Shown here piece by piece: positions 1 through 6,299 of a DNA stretch of 6,939 nucleotides. The notes under the pieces are model-generated. The model saw only the letters and a list, made by a program, of their open reading frames with translations, did no database searches and was not told the origin of the DNA. A program made the translations under genes and the position numbers. The DNA is from CAZLFQ01 sp964625465. Lineage in GTDB: Bacteria > Pseudomonadota > Alphaproteobacteria > Rickettsiales > Midichloriaceae. Position 1 is the first letter of the stretch, and each line of letters begins with the position of its first letter. The stretch is from positions 1 through 6,939 of the forward strand of contig CAZVFD010000045.1 in the NCBI GenBank assembly GCA_964625465.1, given 5' to 3'.

Positions 1-2085
1 ACTGAGATGGTAAGAGGTTTTGAATTAGGTCAAGTAGAAGGAATTAAAAAAATTAATGATTCAACAGCAAATGCTTTGAGGGAAGAGATAGCTACTTTTG
101 TTGATGGGACAGTATCTAATTTGGGATTGGTTGGTTGTTATAATGCTCTAAAACAATTAGAGAACGCAAGGTTAACAGATGAAGAAAAAAAACTAGATAG
201 TCAATCAAAGCTTGAGATACTACGTGAAAAAACAAAAATCTTCTTTAGAGATATACATTTAGGACAAGATTCTGAGGAAGTCGTCGTCGCTGCATGCGAG
301 TCTTTCTGTAGATTCTTAGAGATGTATCAGTCGGAATATTTAAGTGTATCACTTCTAAAAACTTTTGAATTGACTGGTAATCTTTATACAGTGGGTGATC
401 TAGATGAAGCTAAAAATGACGTTCAAATATATTTGAACGGTTTATTTGGGAAATTAAAAGCAGCAATCCAAGATAAGGTTCCTAATATCGAACAAGAGGT
501 AGTGAAGTTTGCAGAAGAAGAAGCAAAGAAGCCAGAAGATAAGTTTGGATTTAGCTGGGAATTATCCGACGAAAACGTTGTAGATATGCTCTTTAATCAT
601 TATGAATGTGCAGATGCCACCTCTAGATTTATAACGGAAAGGTTGGGCAGTCTATTGAATACAGTTCAGAAGCAAATAGAAAGGTCGTCAAAACGTCGAA
701 ATAATGAAGCTGCTATTGCGAGGAATGTAGAGGCGATCAATAGACTTCTTGCTTCTGCTGACAATGCTGGAAAAGTAGATCTATTAATGCCTGTAGGGGT
801 GGAGTATAAAACAATAATTTCATTATTTAGAAAATTAGGAAAATACCAAGACCAAATTATTGAAAATCTGATTACATGCATCAACCTCAGCGGAGAGCAC
901 CTAAATAAAGGCACCAAATTGGAATTAATAGGTGAATACCCTCGTATGTTCGGCTATGTGGTTAGAAGAATCGATCAAGAGCGATATAGGCAATTTTTCA
1001 ATGCATTAGTAGATGGCGTAGTGTCAGTTGAAGACATAAAAACTTTAAAAAATACTGTTACCAGAAAAAGTATACGTAATTTTGTGGTGAGTTGTATGGC
1101 GAGAGATTTTGCTGAAAATAAAGATGATTTAACTAAATTTAAAAAATTAGTACTCGAGAATTGCAGTGAAGAAAAAATGAGATTATGCGATCCAGAGTTC
1201 CTAGAGTTTGAGATTGAAACATTGGAGCTTTTAGCAAGTTTTGAGCACGCCAAGTTGGCTGTTATACTGTCAGGGGATTCATTGAAGTTGATTAATGAAA
1301 AAGGGTTCTCACCCGAGCGCTTGTCTGAAATTTATGATGCTGTTGAGGGTAATCCAGAACAATTTGAAAATCATACAAAATTTTTAATTCAGAGGGGGTG
1401 CGCAACTGATCTATTGGGTTCGATGATCGTGCCAGAGGAGAGCAGTAAAAAATATCGAAGTTCCACAGAAAGGCAGTTTGAGCTTGAAAATGCTTTTGCT
1501 TACCTAGGTAGATTTGGTAACTATATAGATTTTGGTTCATCGGTTACTTTAGTAGATGATAGCCAGATTAACCTTTTCGAAGCCTTGTTGAAATATTCAA
1601 GAGGATTTGATGATACAAGGCTAGTGCTTGATAAGCTGTGCCAGCAAGTAGATGAAGCAAAACAGCATAATAAATGGTATTTGCTAAAAGATTTAGGTGA
1701 AGCAATGCCAACAATACTTTGTGCTATCTCAAATAAGAGTGAGGAATATCAGTATCGTGAAAAAGTATCTATTGATAGGAAAGTAAGAGCAATTACGGGT
1801 GGTGTGGCATCTCTAAAAAACCTAAATAAAATTCGCAGAGAATTTGGAGATGAGGCATTTGAGGATTTGTTTTCAATACAATCAATTTTGTTGTTACGCT
1901 CAGGCACACCTCTAAATAAACTAACTGATGCTTATAGGGATAATGATAGAGATATTGAAAAAGCTATTACTAGCATTAAATCTCCGCAAGAAAGAGTTGA
2001 TGAACAAGCTGAAGAGGTGATAGTTCCACCCCGAAAGCGCAGAAATACAAGAATTATTGAATCTGATAGTGAGAGATCGTTGTAA
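1..2085 (+). CDS. Large helical protein of unknown function, 5' end possibly outside window
   Basis: I do not recognise this protein. The first ATG is at base 7 and gives 692 residues, but the two codons before it (ACT GAG) are in frame and open, so the true start may lie left of the window. The sequence is rich in Glu, Lys, Leu and Asn and reads as predominantly alpha-helical. I see no signal peptide, no membrane segment, no nucleotide-binding P-loop and no familiar catalytic motif. Charged helical stretches occur around residues 50-80, 160-180 and 215-250. The extreme C-terminus is polar and probably disordered, with a basic cluster RKRR at residues 676-679 followed by a Ser/Glu-rich tail. 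The gene runs convergently towards murG with a 22-base gap, and no partner gene is visible on its strand. In a host-associated alphaproteobacterium such a protein could be a secreted effector, but this is inference; a lineage-specific structural protein is equally possible. The coding frame itself is convincing because it stays open for more than 2 kb. Confidence 0.85.
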   Translation, partial: TEMVRGFELGQVEGIKKINDSTANALREEIATFVDGTVSNLGLVGCYNALKQLENARLTDEEKKLDSQSKLEILREKTKIFFRDIHLGQDSEEVVVAACESFCRFLEMYQSEYLSVSLLKTFELTGNLYTVGDLDEAKNDVQIYLNGLFGKLKAAIQDKVPNIEQEVVKFAEEEAKKPEDKFGFSWELSDENVVDMLFNHYECADATSRFITERLGSLLNTVQKQIERSSKRRNNEAAIARNVEAINRLLASADNAGKVDLLMPVGVEYKTIISLFRKLGKYQDQIIENLITCINLSGEHLNKGTKLELIGEYPRMFGYVVRRIDQERYRQFFNALVDGVVSVEDIKTLKNTVTRKSIRNFVVSCMARDFAENKDDLTKFKKLVLENCSEEKMRLCDPEFLEFEIETLELLASFEHAKLAVILSGDSLKLINEKGFSPERLSEIYDAVEGNPEQFENHTKFLIQRGCATDLLGSMIVPEESSKKYRSSTERQFELENAFAYLGRFGNYIDFGSSVTLVDDSQINLFEALLKYSRGFDDTRLVLDKLCQQVDEAKQHNKWYLLKDLGEAMPTILCAISNKSEEYQYREKVSIDRKVRAITGGVASLKNLNKIRREFGDEAFEDLFSIQSILLLRSGTPLNKLTDAYRDNDRDIEKAITSIKSPQERVDEQAEEVIVPPRKRRNTRIIESDSERSL

Positions 2086-2089
2086 TCAA

Positions 2090-2113
2090 AGCTATACGAG
2101 CTATAGTCTATAG
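2090..2113. repeat. CTATA-containing short repeat, possible weak terminator
   Basis: The short gap between the unknown gene and murG holds three copies of CTATA (starting at 2092, 2101 and 2108); the first two sit in near-identical 9-base units, AGCTATACG and AGCTATAGT. CTATA at 2092-2096 can pair with TATAG at 2102-2106 around a 5-base loop. The stem is short and AT-rich. Read in the murG direction it is followed by TTTGATT, a poor U-tract, so it would be a weak terminator at best. The repeat itself is visible; a termination role is inferred from its position between two convergent genes. Confidence 0.3.
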
Positions 2114-3169
2114 TTGCTGTAAGAGAAGTTTTTCAGGATTACTGCTCTTTAAGCTTTTTGCGGCTTTCCCCATTGCGGTTAAAACCTGTGGTTTATTTAG
2201 AAGTCTCAAAATTTCTTCGCCAAGCTTTTGTGGAGTAAGGTTTACCTCTTCAATCATTACCGCAGCACCATTTGCAACCAAGTGTTTTGCGTTGAAGTAC
2301 TGATGATTGTCCATTGCATGTTTATAAGGAATGAATATGGCAGGTTTGCCAAGTTCGGTTAGCTCTGCAATAGTAGATGCTCCAGCGCGGCAGATGATCA
2401 GATCAGCTTGTTTTATTAGCTCGCCAATATTTAAAAAGAAATCTTTAATTTCAACTTTGGCAGCAGATTTTTTGTAAAATAATTTAGTAGAGTCAAGTAA
2501 GTTAGGGCGTGCTTGTTGGCGTATGATCAGCTTCTTTTGCAAGCTTTTAGGCAAATTGCATATAGTGTTAGGAATTACTTCAGAAAAAATTTGAGCACCT
2601 TGGCTACCTCCTATGACCAAAATATAAATTTTGTCAGTCTTTTTTGGTGGGTTTTTAGCACCTAATATTTCAGGCCGAACAAAATTGCCTGTTACCATAG
2701 CGTTATTTTTACTTGCAAATTTTGTGTCTGGAAAAGTTAGGAAAACTTTTTTTGCGAATTTGGAAAATATCCTGTTCACGCGACCGAGCACTGCATTTTG
2801 TTCATGAATTAGAAACGGAATTCTAAGAATTGTTGCAGCTAACAATGTTGGAAAAGATGGATATCCACCAAATCCAATAACGGTAGCTGGCCTTTTTTTA
2901 ATGAATTTTAAAGTTACAAACACTGTACTAATGATTATTAGACAGAGGGCGAGTAATTTAGAAAAAATGGAGTCAGAATATTTTTGTGAGAAAATTTTAT
3001 ACCTATTAATTTCGCTCAGAGGCTTTTGTAGAAATTTATCTGTTCTATCATCGCATATGAGCAGCGGCTCATACTTGTTCTTCAGTAGAATACTGCATAC
3101 AGCTTGTGCAGGAAAGATATGTCCACCTGTGCCGCCTGCCGCCAAAACTATAAGATTTTTTTTAGCCAT
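2108..3169 (-). CDS. murG: MurG, lipid II-forming N-acetylglucosaminyltransferase
   Basis: MurG transfers GlcNAc from UDP-GlcNAc to lipid I on the inner face of the cytoplasmic membrane, giving lipid II, the last cytoplasmic peptidoglycan precursor. The 353-residue length is normal for the GT-B fold family. The N-terminal glycine loop GGTGGH is at residues 12-17, followed by GFGGYPSFP (99-107) and HEQNAVLGRVNR (122-133). The C-terminal domain begins with the loop GGSQGAQ (187-193) and carries the UDP-GlcNAc-binding stretch from RAGASTIAEL (261-270) to the DNHQYFNA segment (287-294). A hydrophobic stretch at about 69-90 fits peripheral membrane attachment. The start codon lies inside the end of nrdR (8-base overlap, ATGGCTAA), which suggests translational coupling; the only ribosome-binding hint is an A-rich run with AAGAAA. 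The gene is last in its operon. In many bacteria murG sits in the division and cell-wall cluster with ftsW and murC; here it does not. Presence of murG implies at least some peptidoglycan synthesis. Confidence 0.96.
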   Translation of the reverse strand: MAKKNLIVLAAGGTGGHIFPAQAVCSILLKNKYEPLLICDDRTDKFLQKPLSEINRYKIFSQKYSDSIFSKLLALCLIIISTVFVTLKFIKKRPATVIGFGGYPSFPTLLAATILRIPFLIHEQNAVLGRVNRIFSKFAKKVFLTFPDTKFASKNNAMVTGNFVRPEILGAKNPPKKTDKIYILVIGGSQGAQIFSEVIPNTICNLPKSLQKKLIIRQQARPNLLDSTKLFYKKSAAKVEIKDFFLNIGELIKQADLIICRAGASTIAELTELGKPAIFIPYKHAMDNHQYFNAKHLVANGAAVMIEEVNLTPQKLGEEILRLLNKPQVLTAMGKAAKSLKSSNPEKLLLQQL

Positions 3170-3620
3170 TTTTCTTTTTTATACTTGCTATAAATTTACC
3201 AAAATCACCGGCGTTAGAGAAGTCTTTATAAACTGACGCATATCGAACATAAGACACCTCATCAACTTTTGCTAATTCATCCATAACTAGTTGACCAATT
3301 ACTTTAGTTTCAACTTCACCTTCGCCGAATTTTTCGAGTTTTTTGATTACTTCTGACAAAATAGCCTCAGCTTGCTCCGAAGTTACTGGTCGTTTTCTTG
3401 TGGCAACATTTATAGATCTTAGTACTTTAGTTCCATCAAAAGGTCGGCGTTCTGCATTCTTCTTGATAACTTTGATTTCACGTAGCTCTGTTCTTTCTAG
3501 GGTAGTAAACCGTGCTCCACAGCTGGGGCATTGACGACGCCTCTTTATCACCAGAGCATCATCAGACGGCCGTGAATCTTTTACTTGTGTGTCAAGGAAA
3601 TCGCAGAACGGACACTTCAT
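3162..3620 (-). CDS. nrdR: NrdR, transcriptional repressor of ribonucleotide reductase genes
   Basis: NrdR is a zinc- and ATP/dATP-binding regulator that represses ribonucleotide reductase genes when dNTPs are plentiful, by binding NrdR boxes in their promoters. The 152-residue length is typical. The N-terminal zinc ribbon has its four cysteines at C3, C6, C31 and C34 (CPFC and CPSC), with the DNA-binding basic run KRRRQ at 26-30. An ATP-cone domain follows at about 48-138, with VIKKNAERRPFD (51-62), RKRP (75-78) and the well-conserved YVRYASVYKDF (124-134). The start ATG overlaps the stop of the upstream small membrane-protein gene as ATGA, and its own last codons overlap murG, so it is the middle gene of a tightly coupled operon. 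No ribonucleotide reductase gene is in the window, so its targets must be elsewhere. In many alphaproteobacteria nrdR is found near glyA and riboflavin genes; that context is absent here. Confidence 0.97.
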   Translation of the reverse strand: MKCPFCDFLDTQVKDSRPSDDALVIKRRRQCPSCGARFTTLERTELREIKVIKKNAERRPFDGTKVLRSINVATRKRPVTSEQAEAILSEVIKKLEKFGEGEVETKVIGQLVMDELAKVDEVSYVRYASVYKDFSNAGDFGKFIASIKKKNG

Positions 3621-3925
3621 TGTTGAACATCCAGTTTTATTTTATTCAATAGCTTACCTGTGCAAATATCGTAAATCAATACCAGGTCTTCTTCGGTCAA
3701 CATTATTAGTTTTGTCTCATCCAGTGAAGCTGATTTTGGGGTGTTTGGGATCTTAAGTGACTTAATATCACACTTTGATTGCTGAGTACTATTAGTAAAC
3801 TCCTTATCTAAAACGATGTTACGTTTATATATAGTATATGTTATAATCGTGACTCCGATCATCATGACCAGACCCATAGAATATATGAAAAATTTTAAAA
3901 ACCTTATTTCACTTTCTTTACTCAT
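3617..3925 (-). CDS. Small single-pass membrane protein of unknown function
   Basis: This is a 102-residue protein. A charged N-terminal segment (1-11) is followed by one hydrophobic helix at about 12-33 and then the positive residues K34 and R35. The remaining 65 or so residues begin with a polar linker and end in a compact region (about 66-98) that alternates hydrophobic and polar residues, with IYDICTGKLL (84-93) resembling one beta-propeller blade or hairpin. The general plan recalls the small alphaproteobacterial family named DUF6476, sometimes seen next to RluA-type pseudouridine synthase genes; this is recalled, not searched, and is tentative. The orientation in the membrane is not clear. 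It is first in the operon with nrdR and murG, its TGA overlapping the nrdR ATG by four bases. Its start abuts the divergent rluD start, so its promoter and ribosome-binding site must lie within rluD; a GGTG just upstream of the ATG is the only ribosome-binding hint. The coding status is supported by the coupled overlap and the coherent membrane helix. Confidence 0.8.
   Translation of the reverse strand: MSKESEIRFLKFFIYSMGLVMMIGVTIITYTIYKRNIVLDKEFTNSTQQSKCDIKSLKIPNTPKSASLDETKLIMLTEEDLVLIYDICTGKLLNKIKLDVQQ
3839..3847 (+). promoter_or_regulatory. Extended -10 promoter for rluD
   Basis: The bases read TGTTATAAT, a perfect match to the extended -10 consensus TGnTATAAT. No good -35 hexamer is present at 17 bases upstream (TTACGT at 3819-3824), which is acceptable for extended -10 promoters. 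Transcription would begin near 3854 and give a leader of about 72 bases before the rluD ATG. The site lies inside the oppositely oriented small membrane-protein gene, which is the only place a promoter for rluD could be because the two genes have no spacer. In AT-rich DNA chance matches to the -10 are common, but the position and the TG extension favour it. Confidence 0.5.
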
Positions 3926-4879
3926 ATGACACCAAATTTGAAAAAATTGAATTTTATAGTCGAGGGGGCAAACGAAAGACTTGATAAAATAATAGCAAGC
4001 CGTGCTACCGATATTTCTCGATCAAGAATACAAAAGCTGATAGAAAACAACCTTGTTAAAGTTAACGGTAAAATACTAACAGATCGTTCTTATCAAGTCA
4101 AAGCAGGAGATAAAATTTCAATAACTTTAGAGTTATTCATACAATCCAATATTAAGCCTAAAGACATTCAACTTGATATAGTCTATGAGGATGAAGATCT
4201 AATAGTTATCAATAAGCAGGCTGGTCTTACAGTGCATCCTGGTGCAGGTAATCATGAAGATACGTTAGTCAATGCTTTGGTACATCATACCAAAGGCAAG
4301 CTTGCTGGGCAGGCAGATAGACCTGGTATAGTTCACAGGCTTGATAAAGATACATCGGGATTAATGTTGGTTGCTAAATCAGATTTAGCTCATTCACATC
4401 TGTCACAGGCAATAGCAAGTCGTGAGGTGACAAGAATCTATGTTGCATTGATTTATGGAAAATTAATTCCTGCGATTGGCACTATAAATACTGCTTATGG
4501 TCGAAGTAAAGTTGATCGTAAGAAAATGACAGTGAAGCATAAGGGCGATAAAATGGCAGTGACGCACTATCGTGTGTTAGAAGTGTACAGAGATTCTATC
4601 AGCCTTGTAGAGTGTAAGCTTGAAACTGGAAGAACGCACCAAATTAGGGTGCATATGGATCATAAAAAGACCCCCATAGTAGGTGATCAAACTTATGGTA
4701 GATCAAAAAACCATAACTTATCTGGATTTAGTGCGTCAGAACAAGAAGCTATAAGAGGGTTCGCTAGGCAGGCGCTGCATGCGCAAAAAATTGGCTTCGT
4801 ACACCCTAGGAGTTTGAAAGAAATGTGGTTTGAAACTGATCTCCCAGAAGATATGAATTCTTTGATAAATATTTTGTAG
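3926..4879 (+). CDS. rluD: RluD, 23S rRNA pseudouridine synthase (helix 69)
   Basis: RluD converts the uridines 1911, 1915 and 1917 (E. coli numbering) of 23S rRNA helix 69 to pseudouridine, near the decoding centre, during late 50S assembly. The protein has 317 residues, the usual length. An N-terminal S4 RNA-binding domain spans about 17-70. The RluA-type catalytic domain follows, with the active-site motif GIVHRLDKDTSGL at 134-146 and the catalytic aspartate at D140. GRTHQIRVHM is at 235-244. The segments TVHPGAGNHEDTLVNAL (102-118) and RQALHAQ (281-287) resemble RluD more than RluC or RluA. The ATG is chosen because an in-frame stop lies at 3896-3898, no other common start codon lies between, and about ten residues before the S4 domain is normal. 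No Shine-Dalgarno sequence is visible. The gene stands alone on its strand between two divergent/convergent operons; its TAG ends one base before the stop of hscA. Family assignment is certain; the RluD subtype is likely. Confidence 0.95.
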   Translation: MTPNLKKLNFIVEGANERLDKIIASRATDISRSRIQKLIENNLVKVNGKILTDRSYQVKAGDKISITLELFIQSNIKPKDIQLDIVYEDEDLIVINKQAGLTVHPGAGNHEDTLVNALVHHTKGKLAGQADRPGIVHRLDKDTSGLMLVAKSDLAHSHLSQAIASREVTRIYVALIYGKLIPAIGTINTAYGRSKVDRKKMTVKHKGDKMAVTHYRVLEVYRDSISLVECKLETGRTHQIRVHMDHKKTPIVGDQTYGRSKNHNLSGFSASEQEAIRGFARQALHAQKIGFVHPRSLKEMWFETDLPEDMNSLINIL

Positions 4880-4880
4880 A

Positions 4881-6299
4881 TTACTGCTTCTTCATCAAGC
4901 GCATTAATTCTTCTTCAGTGAGCCCATAAGAAGGTTTTACTACAATTTCTTGCACTATATTTTTAGATAACTCTCTGGCTGATACTGATAATAATCCATC
5001 AGCATCAATCTTAAAATTGATTTCAAGTCTAGCCTCACCAGCAGGTAGAGGTGGAATGTTTTTTAACTCAAATTTTGCTAGTGATCTACAGTGTGACATC
5101 TTTTCACTTTCGCCTTGTAATACGTGAATTTTAAAGCCTGTTTGGTTATCCTGCTGAGTTGTAAAAAGCTGTTTTTTGGCTACAGGGATCGGGGTGTTTC
5201 TTGTGATTATAGGCTCAACCAATCCATTCGCTATTTCAATACCTAGAGATAAAGGTATGACGTCTAATAACAACGAATTACTCCCAGCGATCAAAGCCTC
5301 TGCTTGTATTGCTGCTCCTTTTGCCACAGCTTCATCAGGATTGATCGAATCTAATGGTTTTATGCCAAACTTCTTCTTAATAAAATCTTTGATTAGAGGT
5401 ATGCGGGTTGAGCCACCTACTAGAATTATCTCTTTAATTTCATCAAGCTCAACTTCGGCGTCTTTTACGCAATTCTCGAATATGTTTAGGGTTCTATCTA
5501 CAATTGGCAGAATTAAAGCTTCAAATTCGGCTTTTGTGATGGGGGCGCTTTCTATGGTTTCTTGTGATGAAAGCTCTTCTTTAAGTTTTTGAGCAAGTAG
5601 AAGGGAGTCGATATTGTCGGCATCCGTGTTAATTTTTTTAACTAATATTTTATCAAAATCGTCTCCACCGAGATTGCTATCGCCACCAGTGGCGAGTACT
5701 TGCAAAACGCCGCGAGACATTTTTAATATAGTTATATCAAAAGTGCCGCCTCCTAAGTCATAGATCGCAAATATACCTTCATCATTATTATCTAATCTAT
5801 ATGCAATAGCTGCTGCTGTTGGTTCGTTGATTAGTCTTAAGACATCAAGTCCTGCTAGCTTTGCAGCATCTTTAGTCGCTTGTCTTGAGCTCTCGTCGAA
5901 ATAAGCTGGTACAGTAATTACTGCATGCGTTACATCGGCGCCTAAATATTTTTCTGCTTCGACTTTTAATCTGTTTAAAATTAAAGCTGAGAGTTCAACG
6001 GGCGTTTTATCAGCAAAGATCTTTTTAGCTCCCTCTCCCATAAATCTTTTTATAGATCGGATTTTATGTTCTAGTTTCAATGCTGATTTGCCTACTTTAA
6101 GGTTCCCGTCAAGTAGGCCTACTATTGAAGGTAAAAAATTAGTTCCCTCTATGGGTATAATTTCTACTTTGTGATTTTTTGAAACTGCTACTAACGAGTT
6201 GGTGGTACCCAAATCGATTCCAACAGCATGGCCATTTGCTAAGCTAGGCTTCGCGCCATCATCTTGCTGCGTTGGCTCTGTTAAGTTGTAAAGTTTCAT
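4881..6299 (-). CDS. hscA: HscA, Fe-S cluster assembly Hsp70 chaperone lacking the C-terminal lid
   Basis: HscA is the specialised Hsp70 that, with HscB, binds the LPPVK motif of the scaffold IscU and drives Fe-S cluster transfer in the cytoplasm. The N-terminal nucleotide-binding domain shows GIDLGTTNS (27-35), NEPTAAAIAY (158-167), YDLGGGTFD (180-188) and VGGSTRIP (294-301). The linker LLLD is at 343-346, and the beta-sandwich substrate domain spans about 347-456, including NQTGFKIHVLQGE (385-397) and IDADGLLSVSA (431-441). These segments, and the start resembling other HscA N-termini, identify HscA rather than DnaK. The protein stops at residue 472, only some 15 residues after the KPSYGL motif, whereas HscA proteins are usually about 600-620 residues: the whole helical lid is missing. 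The nucleotide-binding domain also looks about 25-30 residues short between the KRFMG motif and the helix starting near 100. The ATG overlaps the hscB stop as ATGA. The stop is real and clean: an intact rluD occupies the opposite strand one base beyond it. Confidence 0.95.
   Translation of the reverse strand: MKLYNLTEPTQQDDGAKPSLANGHAVGIDLGTTNSLVAVSKNHKVEIIPIEGTNFLPSIVGLLDGNLKVGKSALKLEHKIRSIKRFMGEGAKKIFADKTPVELSALILNRLKVEAEKYLGADVTHAVITVPAYFDESSRQATKDAAKLAGLDVLRLINEPTAAAIAYRLDNNDEGIFAIYDLGGGTFDITILKMSRGVLQVLATGGDSNLGGDDFDKILVKKINTDADNIDSLLLAQKLKEELSSQETIESAPITKAEFEALILPIVDRTLNIFENCVKDAEVELDEIKEIILVGGSTRIPLIKDFIKKKFGIKPLDSINPDEAVAKGAAIQAEALIAGSNSLLLDVIPLSLGIEIANGLVEPIITRNTPIPVAKKQLFTTQQDNQTGFKIHVLQGESEKMSHCRSLAKFELKNIPPLPAGEARLEINFKIDADGLLSVSARELSKNIVQEIVVKPSYGLTEEELMRLMKKQ

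Noticed and set aside
280..291. GTCGTCGTCGC as a microsatellite
   Set aside because: Three trinucleotide copies inside a coding frame (Val-Val-Val) are too short to mean anything.
666..1540. Three minus-strand frames of 82-92 codons (666-917, 975-1253, 1292-1540)
   Set aside because: All lie antisense to the long plus-strand gene, are unrelated to one another and lack supporting start signals.
2901..3236. Plus-strand open frame of 111 codons
   Set aside because: It lies wholly antisense to murG and the end of nrdR, both of which show clear conserved motifs; it has no coherent domain.
3343..3534. Plus-strand frame of 63 codons
   Set aside because: It is antisense to the ATP-cone and zinc-ribbon coding region of nrdR.
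3953..3981. Minus-strand TATAAA (3953-3958) as the promoter of the small gene-nrdR-murG operon
   Set aside because: The -10 resemblance and position are reasonable, but no -35 or TG extension supports it, so it is mentioned only as a possibility and not listed as a feature.
4881..4883. hscA truncation as a frameshift or pseudogene
   Set aside because: The bases beyond the stop encode an intact rluD on the other strand and cannot hold a shifted lid; the remaining HscA domains are well conserved and coupled to an intact hscB.
5176..5592. Plus-strand open frame of 138 codons
   Set aside because: It is antisense to the best-conserved part of hscA and its serine/isoleucine-rich content is what a mirrored Hsp70 frame gives.
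4881..6299. Identification as DnaK
   Set aside because: The substrate-domain sequence (SLAKFELKNIPPLPAG, KPSYGL), the N-terminal extension and linkage to hscB all point to HscA.
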